Assembly (NCBI RefSeq): GCF_947507565.1
Contig: NC_089177.1
Location: 806,001 to 870,000, forward strand
Length of the DNA stretch: 64,000 nucleotides
Direction of reading: 5' to 3'
Source of the DNA: Oscarella lobularis
Lineage: Eukaryota; Porifera; Homoscleromorpha; Homosclerophorida; Oscarellidae
The notes beneath the pieces were generated by a model that saw nothing but the letters and a program-made list of their open reading frames with translations, did no database searches and was not told the origin of the DNA. A program made the translations under genes and the position numbers. Within the stretch, counting starts at the first letter, position 1. The number at the start of each line of letters is the position of its first letter. This document shows, piece after piece, positions 22,765 to 36,230 of this stretch.

Positions 22765-23871
22765 AGCGAAACGTCGTGGTTAGTGCATGTGGTTGATTAC
22801 GTTTCTGGCTACTGTGGTCAAGTGGTCACAGACACAAGTATTCGTACCTTACAGTCATATTGTTGCACTAATCAAGTTCTAGACTCTCTCGCGACGGCTT
22901 TCAGAGGACATCGATTGTAGTACCGCGAGCACTTGCACGATTTTCTGGCGGTGCGTCAGCGAAGGTACTGGCAGCCGACAGGTTATCAGCTTCGTGGGGC
23001 TTCTGCATGAGATCCACGTCCGCGTTGTCATTTGATCGTGCGAACGCGGAGAGTTTGGGTACGAGGCGATTAAATGCGACTCGAACCGTTTGCCTTTAAG
23101 CACGCATGGAATCAATTTAATTGACCCTGAACTCGTGTAGCTTCCCGGTGGAGGGAAGAGACCTCTGCAGGTAGCCAGTCTTTTAATTAACATTAGTCTT
23201 CAGTCGTACACGTTTGCTTGTGTAGACGGCTATTGCTGACTACATGCTATACATCGACGATAAAAGCTGCCGTCAAGTCGTTGTGTGCTGCTCTCTCGTG
23301 GCTCTTGTGCACGAGGGAGGATCTCTTTGTCGGACTTCTCCGGGTCTTTGTGCGGCGTCCTTCGAGTTTGCATGGAATCAGTTCAAATATGCAGAAAAAC
23401 GCGTGACCGTGACCACTCCCTGAATTCGTATGACTTCTCAGTGAAGGGAAGGAATGCAGGTGTACAGTCCTTTTACTTTAGTCTTACATTTTGCTTGTCA
23501 CTCGGTTTGCAGAAGCCCGAGTTAAATTGACAGCCAGCCTTGATGTACAGCAGGTACAGTGTACATGCCGTCTGCATGCACAAGTATGAAGTTCTAATTA
23601 CTTAATTAAGTGAGGTTCAAGCATGCACTTCGTGTGTCATTCCTTCTTGGTTCAGGTATGCCATGCAGTGCTACAGGGTTCAAATACCTGACCGCGAGGA
23701 TTCTTGCTCATGATGGGTACAAAAGCAGCAATCTTTCACTCTCAGCCTGCACTTCTGTCTGCTAGCCTGTGACCAGACCTTCTCCCTTGATCCCGTTGTT
23801 CGCCTGCAAAGAAGGCACGCGTGCAGTACCATATGTTCTCAGAACACCTGCTAAGATTTGTTTTTGCAGAG
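22765..23871. other. Spacer between paralogues with diverged internal duplication
   Basis: No exon recognised. Two stretches, about 23110-23225 and 23370-23500, share ordered words (GCATGGAATCA, GAGGGAAGAG/GAAGGGAAGG, CTGCAGGT/ATGCAGGT, CAGTC.TTTTA, TTTGCTTGT), suggesting an old direct duplication of about 260-bp period. A TTTTTGCAG acceptor precedes the ATG at 23872. Confidence 0.45.
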
Positions 23872-25008
23872 ATGAGTTCAAAAGCGCAGCTAGTTCGGCA
23901 AAAAAGAGGCAACGATTTTTGTGGCACGACAAAGTCATACGTCGTTCGATCCGATCTCGGATGCTTTGCAAAACTGTCGTCTAATACGCTTCACGACGCC
24001 AATCCTGAAATTTTGAAGCTTCACTCTTCCTGCACCGATGGAGATCATTACATGGCATACGAGTGCGCTCCTGAAGTTGGGTCTGACTACGAATACTTCT
24101 ACGTCATCAAAGGCAACACGTATCGAGAGGTCACAAATCTCTCGTCAGACGCTGATGCTAAAGAAGGAGATCTTCACAAAGACCTGCAAGGTGGAGACTT
24201 TTATCTGGCCTCTAGCAAATACCACCATTATTCCGTCTCTCCGGTCTTCATTGTCATCTTCGAAAAAGAGGGCTATTTTAGGGCGGTGTCCAATTTAAGC
24301 ACGGCTGAGCCAGCAGAGTATCTTGAATTCAAAGATAAAAAACGACAATATCCTCTTCACTCTAAGTGTAAAAATGGTCTTTACTACTGGGCAACCAAGT
24401 CATACTGGCGTGGCGACGTCTGGTACTACATTGTCACGGGTATTGACCAATGGGGTGTAAAAGTTCACTACACCAAGAACCTTTCAACGAATGAAGGTGG
24501 ATACGATGAAACCATCAATCCTTCCGTTGTCAATTTCCTTCCTGGAGGTCTAGCTGCAACTATAGGTCCAACGGTCGGCTACTGGAAATTGGTATCATCT
24601 TACTCCAATACAGGAACCACTGCCATGCAATTTAGCCGAACAATGGAAGTAAACGTCGGCTACAAGAAAAGCGCCAAGGAAGAAGTTCAGCATAACTGGA
24701 AAATCGGTGCAAGTTACTCAACGGAATTCGAAGGGCTTCTTTTTGGGGCCACGTGCAAACAACAGTTTTCCTTGTCAGCGGAATACGGAGGCAGTGCTAT
24801 CAACACTAAAGAGGAAACCTGGGCCGAAGAAACAACTACAACGGAAAAAGTTGAGAAGCCTGTTCCTGCTGGAGAATCGCTGTACATCTGGCAGTTCTGC
24901 CTGGGAGTTAGAGAAGGGTCAACAAAAAAAGCTCTGTGCCTGAGTCAGATATTTGACTTTAGCAAGAGCTCGTCTCCCCCGACGAAAATTCCTGCCGGCT
25001 TTACATGA
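23872..25008 (+). CDS. Lysenin/aerolysin-like protein, paralogue 2
   Basis: 378 residues, co-linear with the gene at 21625 along its whole length (about two thirds identical by eye), with the same position of a 5' acceptor next to the ATG. It shows the same repeated N-terminal segments (YFYVIKGNTYREVTNLS, FYLASSKYHHYS, WYYIVTGIDQWGVKVHYTKN) and the same C-terminal membrane-insertion-like half (EEVQHNWKIGASYSTEF, then ETWAEETTTTEK, GESLYIWQFCLG). It has no signal peptide. The frame is intact, so both copies appear to be under coding constraint. Function is not shown by the sequence; a pore-forming defence protein is the most likely reading. Confidence 0.6.
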   Translation: MSSKAQLVRQKRGNDFCGTTKSYVVRSDLGCFAKLSSNTLHDANPEILKLHSSCTDGDHYMAYECAPEVGSDYEYFYVIKGNTYREVTNLSSDADAKEGDLHKDLQGGDFYLASSKYHHYSVSPVFIVIFEKEGYFRAVSNLSTAEPAEYLEFKDKKRQYPLHSKCKNGLYYWATKSYWRGDVWYYIVTGIDQWGVKVHYTKNLSTNEGGYDETINPSVVNFLPGGLAATIGPTVGYWKLVSSYSNTGTTAMQFSRTMEVNVGYKKSAKEEVQHNWKIGASYSTEFEGLLFGATCKQQFSLSAEYGGSAINTKEETWAEETTTTEKVEKPVPAGESLYIWQFCLGVREGSTKKALCLSQIFDFSKSSSPPTKIPAGFT

Positions 25009-25238
25009 ACCAGGGATACTACAGTATCCCTGCATGAACTCGATCGTCGACTCCGCTCGAACAGACACAATTTAACTGCGTGTGGCATGAACACTGCTTG
25101 TTTGTTCGTTTTTTTGCTCGTTTTTTGTTCGTCTATGATCGCATTGCGTCAAATTCATGACCTAGTCTACACGTTGTTGTTTTTTGTGCGCTAAACGAAT
25201 GCGCTACGCTAACCGCGCTTCTCTTCTCTCCAACGCCA

Positions 25239-28500
<3,262 letters not shown>

Positions 28501-28712
28501 CAGTACTCTACTGTATAAGTTAGCATAGATGTTTATCGAGGTGGCTTGATTACTGGCTTGATTGAATTAGATCTACGCGCGCTATACTGCGCGTGGCCTC
28601 CGTACGTACGTAAAAGCCCCCTTTTCATAATATCTCGCTCGCCCGACCAGACGGATCATTGAAAAGGAATGCAGACTCGCCACCGCTTTCATTCAATCGA
28701 AGGAAGCCGAAC

Positions 28713-31390
28713 ATGTAAGACAAAACAGTCGCGATAAACGACAAACCCGATTCCAACGCGTCTTCTCGCTTAGGATCCCTCGCAAATTGAGCCTCGCCAA
28801 CATTCGCGAACTCTTTCGAGAGCGTCGCGTTCGCCATCGTCTCCTACCGTCCTGTTCCAACACATTTCTCTATCGATCGATCGTTCTTCTCCTCCTCGTC
28901 GCCATTCTCCTTCTCGTCGCGAGTCTACACGCCGATCGCGCGTGGAAACGTCGCCTCGAACGCGATTCGCGCTGGGCCGGCGTCGCGTCCCACGTCGAAT
29001 GGAATTACGGCGCTGTCATCGACGCGGGAAGCAGCGGATCGCGAATTTTTCTCTATCGTTGGCCCAAGCACTCGGGGGATCCCGACGATCTCTTGAAGAT
29101 ACATCAGATGAGAGATGCCACCGGGGAAGCTCTCGTAAAGCGAATCGAACCAGGTGCGTGTTTTGGGGGCAAGGGACAAAGGAAAGAAACAAGAAGGGAA
29201 GCGTTTTTTAATTAATTAAGTCATGCCGTTTTGGGGAGGAGTGTAGGACACGAGAGTCATTTTTAGATCAAGGATTGATTTCCTCGATCAATCAATCAAT
29301 CGATCAATCAACCAATCACTCGATTAATCAATGGGAAACCTTAGTTTAGTTGGGAAGTTAGAAGATATCACGGATACTAGGCACGTGTTGATGCCAAATG
29401 AGGAGAAGCGTGGTTTGCCGGATGTGATCTCATAGGACGAGAAAACCAACTATGACCCCCCTGAGTTACTTACTGGTTCATCAAGGCTCTTCTAGACAGA
29501 AAGAGCAGCCTTATATATAATATATAGAGTCATATCTCAGAGACAGTTGATATGTGACATAGACAGAGGGCGAGGCTTTCTTATGATTATTATTATTATT
29601 ATAAGGACGCTATTTCTGACCGTCTATAGTTGGGGAATTTGTTAGGAAAAAATAACCCCCACGTCCTTCGATTCTGTCCCATTCGTCATCGTTTTTTCTT
29701 TAGGTCTCTCTTCTTATGGGGACGATTCGTTTAGAGCGTTTGAGTCTATCCAAAGTCTTCTCGATTACGCCTCGGTTTGTATACCCAAAGCGAGGCAAAA
29801 GGAGTCGTTGCTCTTTCTCATGGCAACGGGCGGACTGCGCTTGCTTCCGCGCGAAACGCAGCGGAATTTACTCGACGGATTGGGCAGACTAATCCGTGCC
29901 AAATACCCATTTCAATTTCCCCCAAGTCACACGGAAGTTCTTACGGGGAAACTGGAAGGTAAGGCTAAGTAAATTGCAATATTTTATCTCTTGAATAATG
30001 ACATTTACCAGGCATCTATGAATGGGTTGCAGTCAATTACATCCTCGGACGATTCAATCATACGGCTCACAAAACCGAACGTCCATCGTGGTCTCCGTCT
30101 AATCATCGGCGTCCAACTGTCGCCTCTCTCGAACTCGGAGGCGCCTCCGCTCAAATTACATACGAAATAAGTAATCCGGTAAGGATAGAATATATATTCC
30201 AATAATTATTACCTTTATGCACTGTGAGTTTAGGTTGGAGTGCCGAAAGACCTCGTTGCCTACGTTAATCTCGGCTGCGACGCTCACAGCACCGAGCACA
30301 GCTATACCCTCTATTCATCCACTCTCAGCATGTTCGGCTCGAACATGGCCATGCAGAGATACTACGCCCACTTGGCGTCGAAAGCCAAAGACGCCGAAGA
30401 CAGCGTGACGATTTTCGACCCGTGCTTGCTGCGTCAGATGCGGGAGCAGAAGGACGTCGTCGTCGGCAAACGGAGAACGGTTCGACTTTATCTTATTGGA
30501 AGTGGAAACTATACAATGTGCCGCGAGCGTCTCGAGCCCCTTCTCAACGTCAGCGCGCCGTGCTCGCGTCCTCCCTGCTCCGCGTCGGGAATACACCAGC
30601 CGGTTTGGAGTGCGGAAACGCGCGAGTTCTACGGCGTGAGCGAGTACTGGTACACCACGCACGAGACGCTGCGAATGGGGGGTCGATACGCGCCAGAGAA
30701 ATTCGACTGGGCAGCCAAGGTAATAAAACGGCAATGTGTCCTAGAGGAAGGTTCCAGTTTACACTGGATAGTGTCCAAATATTTTACCTTGAAAGCATGG
30801 TGCATACAAATTGAGATATAATTTTTTGACTAGACCTACTGTCAAACGAGGTGGTCTGATATCCAGTTTCGGCACAAATCCGGCAGATATCCTACGGCGT
30901 CGCAAACTCGTCTAAGGTACCTTCCCTTTCCCTTCTTGTTTTTTCTCCTCGTCTCTATCATTTCTGGTGTTGCAGAAATCAGTGTTTCAAATCGGCGTGG
31001 ATGTCCCTTCTCCTCCACACCGTCTATCGCTTTCCTCGCACGCCGCCGTCCGCCTTTCGCTTCACGACCGTCAGCGACGTCAACGGCACGTCCGTCCAAT
31101 GGACTCTCGGCGCTCTCATCTTCAAAACGAAATACCTACCCCTGCGCGAAGTCCAGCAGCGTCGTCAACAACTCGCCAACGCCCAGACGAGAAAAGCGAA
31201 AGCGTCGACGAGAAACGACGTCAATCCGCGCTTTGCAGTCGTTCTCGTCGTTGCCGCCGTCGTTGCGCTTCTTCTGTGGATGTTCTATAGGCGACCGCGT
31301 GTCAAGAGCGTGAGGAGCGTTGAATCGCCGCTGCGTCAAGTGCGATCGTCGTATCCGTTCTTTGTTTTGGGTGACGACGATGCCGTGTGA
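28713..31390 (+). CDS. Intracellular nucleoside di/triphosphate diphosphohydrolase, ENTPD4/7-like
   Basis: A type with two membrane helices, N-terminal ([16 protein letters not shown]) and C-terminal ([18 protein letters not shown]), the layout of ENTPD4/7 in Golgi, lysosome or endosome membranes. The apyrase conserved regions appear in order: [51 protein letters not shown] and [23 protein letters not shown] and DPCLLRQ are also ENTPD4/7-like, and [18 protein letters not shown] precedes the last helix. These enzymes hydrolyse luminal UDP and other nucleotides. No ATG exists in the first clear exon (from 28774). Joining at donor 28715 produces a start codon split AT/G by the intron (28713-28714 plus 28774), giving [15 protein letters not shown]; this start is tentative. 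Confidence 0.9.
29153..29703. other. Long first intron of the ENTPD gene with simple repeats
   Basis: This ~550-bp intron follows RIEPG. It contains an (ATCA)n-type tract at about 29285-29333, a palindromic TATATATAATATATAGA stretch near 29512 and an (ATT)n tract near 29584-29602. It is about ten times the usual intron length here. No exon was recognised. Confidence 0.6.
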
Positions 31391-33331
31391 GGGCCAGGTG
31401 AGCCGATTCGTGCACTTGCTCCTAGTTTTATTATTTAATCGAGTTCAAATTTCTTTCTTAATTAATTAAATTAAGCTTGATGCACGATGAATTCTAATTA
31501 TTTCTTTAATTAAAATGCCGCAATATAAAAACTTTTGAGCGAAATATCTGCACGAATCAGAGATCTACGTGTATAGAGCGTGTGTATAGGTAGTACGTGA
31601 CCGTAAGAGGAAAGAATTCTGCGAGTGTGACACGTGGCAAGCTGCAAAATCGCCTACTGGTAGAAAGGAACGAGATAGCTCAGGAACGACGACGCTCCCT
31701 GTTTAGGTCAAAGCATCGAGAGACGATCTCGATGCTTTTTTGCCGTTACGAAGTCGCGTAAAGCGGTGCTTCGGCAAATATCCTTCGAAACGTCGATAGA
31801 AGAGGTCTAAGACGATGCGAACCCTTCCTACGGGGAAGCCAGTGTGGTTCGCACTCCCGATGAATGGAGAAGGCGCTGCATCTTCGAGCGGCAGCTCGCC
31901 TTCTGGCGACGTCACTCGCCTCTTCGTCGACTTAGTCACGGAGGAGGGAGGAGAAGACTTTTCAAGTAGCCACGACAAAGGCTTCCAAAGAAAGCTGTGC
32001 ATATCGGCTGGAGCGGGTGTCACACTCACAAAACAGAGAATTTGAATGAATGAATGGATGAAGGTTCGATCTTTTGACTAATTAATAATTATTGAATTTT
32101 TTGCTGATAGGACTATGAGAGCAAATTGCGTCGGCCTTGTTGCTCTTGAGTAGAATCAAGAAGCGAGACAAGGCCAGTTTTCGTTTTCATGAAAGTTTTC
32201 CTAAGGCCCCTAGTAGCACACGTGAGTGATTGATTAGATACTTGAAAACAGTTTCTATCACTATAATGGGGGTGCTTTTCTCTTTCAGATGACAAAGGCC
32301 GTTCTGAGAGAACACATCGCCTGCTCACTTAGTCAAAAGCAGAAGAAGAGCTGAAGGAAGAGCGACTGACTGTCTTTCTGTATTGCATGAAGGAGGCATG
32401 TGGTGCATGTGTAGTAGGCGCATAACACGACTTGCACGCCTTTGCTTGTCTGACTCGCGCTACGTAGGTAGTTAGATAGGTTAGCTTAGGTAGTTAGGGC
32501 GCCGGCGGGGTGGTGCACCCCGCGTGTACTGCTGCCGCCATGGAGAATAGAGTAGAGTACAGAAATTTTATTTCAATAAAAAGAAAAAACGAACAGTCCT
32601 TCCCCTCTTCTTTCGCGGGCAGTTTTTGTTGACAGGGTCTCTGCCCAGGACCCCGGAGCAGTTTTCCGTGACGGGGTCATGCTCAGGACCCCGGAGCAGT
32701 TTATAACGTCTTGCCCAGGACGCTCTCCTAAAGAAAAAAAATGAGAAACCGAAAAGAGAAGACAACTACCGTACCAGCCTGGCTCTTCCGCATTCTTCAG
32801 TGTCGTCCCCGCTGCATGTCTGCCTGTTGCTGTACATAAAATCAAAAAGCAAGCAGGCATATTTTTGTTTTAAGCGTCGTTCTCCTAGGGGACTACCAAT
32901 AAACACAGTAGCCTCGTTTGGAGATGCACGCCATGTAAGTTGGGCAGTTTTCCTTCTCGGGGCCGCACAACCGCTTCAGCAGTTGATATAGGCCTACCCA
33001 GGAGGCGAGACAGTTTAGACGTTCTTGCCTCATAGTCCAGGAGGCATACAGGCACTTTATGAGACTGCATCTATACAAATAAGATGCAAATCCCCGCAGT
33101 CCGGTAGATGGACCGATCCGTCTTGCCGAGGACGTTGGGACCGCGGTCAACCTCTTCGTCACTTCCCGTTGTCAATAAACTGCTAAATATTTGGAATCCG
33201 AGCTCAATCGCGAATAGCCTATCTAAAGGTCCCAAATAGTAGTTACTTTCACCTGCATTGGCAAACGATTTTTATAGCGATAAACGGCGATCGAAATTCG
33301 AGGGCGGAGAAGCGTTGATCCATAGATATAT
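31391..33331. other. Gene-poor interval with overlapping uncertain frames
   Basis: No conserved gene was recognised. Two frames overlap on opposite strands: 31815-32045 (+), which begins at a true ATG (MRTLPTGKPVWF), and 31703-32002 (-), which from its internal ATG (MHSFLWKPL) includes LDLFYRRFEGYLPKHRF. One may be a real small exon, but I cannot tell which. At about 32635-32705 the words AGGACCCCGGAGCAGTTT and GGGTC recur twice within 50 bp, a small imperfect direct repeat. Confidence 0.4.
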
Positions 33332-33334
33332 TTA

Positions 33335-33694
33335 ATCACGATTTAATTGATCGTTCGCTTTCCGCCACGAATCGTGTTCCTTCCACTCTTTCCCGAGGAC
33401 AATTCCTCCGTGAAAACGACGGTGTGGCACGAATCTCTGTAGGAAAGCAGTCGATCGAAAAGAAAGTGTTGGAAGCTTTCGGGCAGGGAGAATCCGCCTC
33501 GCGCGTCGCGAAACGGAGCTTGGAGCTCGCATTATCGTTGTAGAATCGTCGAGGAACCCTTCCACCGGCGAGGAACCCTTCCACCGGCGAGAAACTCCGT
33601 TAGAACTCTGATAATTCACTTGCCGTGCAGCCGTGATGTCACTAACGTAAAGGCGCATGTCACACACACTAATAAGCCAATTGATTAATCGCAA
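33335..33694 (-). CDS. Doubtful small open frame
   Basis: A 120-codon minus-strand frame with a basic, Ser/Arg-rich middle and an ending of GKEWKEHDSWRKANDQLNRD. Its centre contains a 19-bp tandem duplication (33550-33587). No family was recognised and no clear splice context is visible. It could be a small mitochondrial-type protein or chance. Confidence 0.2.
33550..33587 (+). repeat. Perfect 19-bp tandem duplication
   Basis: CGAGGAACCCTTCCACCGG occurs twice back to back, 33550-33568 and 33569-33587. Confidence 0.9.
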
Positions 33695-34027
33695 CGTATT
33701 TGTAAAGCAAACGAAAAACTTTCTATCATTTCAACACAGTTTGTTCATTTTCTACAAAAATATGCAAGGTTGCTTTTCATACAACTACGACTGATAATCA
33801 ACTATTCGCTGTTTGTATGCAGCAAACGAGAAAAAAATAGGAATAAACTGGAAACCTGCTATATAAATCCTCTCAAATCAAATTCTACCAAGTCAGCAAA
33901 GCGCGTGCATGCGCGTACGTACGCAGTATTAGTGTATGCATGTATGGGTATGAATGAACGTACGTACGTAACGTATTGTATGTCTCAGGCATAGGGCTCC
34001 CAGCTTCATTTAGCTTTCTTCACCCTT

Positions 34028-36023
34028 TCAGTCTGACTCGGAGCCGTCGCTGTCAAGGTCCTTCTCCGAATTTTCCATGCTACCCAAAACATCTGAAACG
34101 TACTCAGACGTTCGTCCAGCTACACGGGAACCTGGAAAGAATGCCATACTTATTACAGTACCATTATTAGGAAATATTCCCAAGCTCACTGAGTGCTGGC
34201 TTCGCAATTTCATTCCACAGCCCTACCATCCCGGTCGTTGAAAGAAGATGCGGATTCTCCTTTCGTCTTTCAATTTCGCCTTTGAGGCTGGCAATGGCCT
34301 GACGAAGCCGATCTGAAAAGCACAGCGAATTGACCCCCTCTCTCCCCCCGACAGGCTTCCGTATCCATGGCAAGTTACCTTGCTCTTCTTCCAATCCATG
34401 CAGTTTCACTTTGTTTGCTTCAAAAGACGCTTTCTTCTTCAGCCGACAAGCCCTAAAAGGAACAGGAACTGGAAGTCAAAACCACGCAACACGGGGGGTG
34501 ACACAGACAAAGCATAATTGTTATGAAACGCGAAGGCATGAGAGAATCATTGCATTTAGAGGAAGTTTGCCTTGAATAATATATAATCGACGAGCCATAC
34601 AAAACCCTATTGAGGTTCCTAATCTCTTAGATACTAAGGGCAACTCTTTCTAAAAGTCGAATCGACACCGGTACGCTAAAGGGAAGCAAAGGGCAAAAAA
34701 ACACAGGAAGGTCACCCCTAGTGAACAGGAAAACGACTTGTGTATGCGGTAAAGAAACAAGCAAATAAACAGGGAAGAGACGCTATCACGCGTGATGCAG
34801 GAAGGATGTGTGCATCTCTCAGGAGGCTGGTGCAACCCGTGAACGAACACGTGTCAATTGAACCCTGGCTGAACCCTGGGTCCCCTCCTCCAAACAAGGG
34901 CGGAAGAAAAAAGTCCCCGCAACACGCCGAAGGCCCCCGCCCCCGAAAATGCCAAAACAAACCTGGACGCCAACTTGTTTCGCTCCTTTCGGCACTTGTT
35001 TTTCGCGTGCGCCGGCACCTCGGTAACGGGCGTCATCGCCGCCATCATATCATTCAACTTTCCCAATTGCCGATTGATCGCATTCAATCGTGCCGGACAC
35101 GGCAGAAAATCGTCCGCAAAGCCGTCCTTCCGTCGACCGCGCTTACGCGAAGCGCCCGCGACGAGACGCGACGACAAAGACGACGACGACACGAGCGCAC
35201 GTTCGCCGACGTCCTCCTCGTCGAAATCGACGTCGTCGTCGTCGTCCTCGACACCGTCCGTCTCGCTTTCGTCCGCCGCCGCCGCCGTCGCCGTCGTCGC
35301 CGTCGTCGTCGCCGAACAAATCGACGACATAGACGTGGCGCGTAACGATCGAACGCGCGAACTTCGTTTCTTTCCGCCGCCGCCGCCACTGCAAAGTGCC
35401 GTCGGTGGGGTGGGAGGATCGGAAGTGACCACGCCTCCTTGCAAGTCCTTGGGCATTGAGCCAAAATTCGTTTCCCTTAGTCGAGACGACGGGACGTGGT
35501 GGTACGGCGATTGGGTCGTCGTTGGGGCGAGTTGGAAGGAGAAGGACGACGTCGCGCCGCCGACGCCGAAGCGCGAATTCGCTTCCTGTTTCGGGGCGCT
35601 GTTCTCCGTCGCTGGCGCGAGCGGGAGTCGCGCGTTCTCGGCATGTTGCAGCGAACGAAGGCTGAAATGATCTTCGCGTTTTAGCTGGGCGAGCGCCGGC
35701 GTCGGCATCGGCGTCGGCGTCGGCGTCGGCGTCGACGAGAATATCGGTTTTTCTGTCGGCGTCGCAGCGCCAAGTGGTCTTGCCTTTTCTTTTTCCGTTT
35801 CGACGGCGACGAGGAGATTGGAGGCGCTCGACGAGAGTAAGGGATCGGAGCGGCCGATGAAGGGTCCGTTGCTTTCTTCTTCGTAGGCGCAGACGCTCGG
35901 GACGGGGCTATAGACGGGCGACAGCCACGGCGTCCCCACGCCGCCGCTGCCGCCGTCGAAGTCCCACGGCTCTTGGGTGCGACTCACGTCGGTAAATTCG
36001 TCGAGAAACGAAGGGAACGACAT
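34028..36023 (-). CDS. CREBRF: CREB3 regulatory factor-like bZIP protein
   Basis: Exon 1 (from ATG 36023) is a long disordered region with PTPTPTPTPMPTP, acidic DDDDDVDFDEEDVGE and Ala/Thr tracts. It then has LNAINRQLGKLNDMMAAMTP and CRKERNKLASR. The following exon gives ACRLKKKASFEANKVKLHGLEEEQ, completing the basic region and first leucine heptads exactly as in CREBRF. The third exon runs through RLRQAIASLKGEIERRKENP to a GTGAGC donor near 34190. The last exon gives RVAGRTSEYVSDVLG, equal in layout to the VAGQTSEFVNQVL tail of vertebrate CREBRF, and ends at TGA 34028. CREBRF regulates CREB3 and energy/stress responses in the nucleus. The N-terminus is shorter than in vertebrates. GTC/GCC trinucleotide-rich coding sequence spans about 35215-35330. 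Confidence 0.88.
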
Positions 36024-36230
36024 TGCCTGTGGCAGGCGGGTTCGGTCGCGACCTCAGTCATATGACTCGCAGCCTAAGTGAAGCGGACGTGAATGGGAAT
36101 GGGCTGAAATAACTGCACTCAAGCGGACCTCATCATTCGATTAGCGCTCTATAGCCAATCGGGAAGGTGATGATGTCAGCGCCGGAAGTTCAAACGTGCA
36201 AATCCAGTTCCAACAAATGTAGTCTCGGAT

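Noticed and set aside
34740-35670. Long plus-strand frames opposite CREBRF exon 1
   Set aside because: Arg/Ser/Pro-rich shadows of the GTC/GCC-rich coding strand; the minus strand has the conserved bZIP gene.
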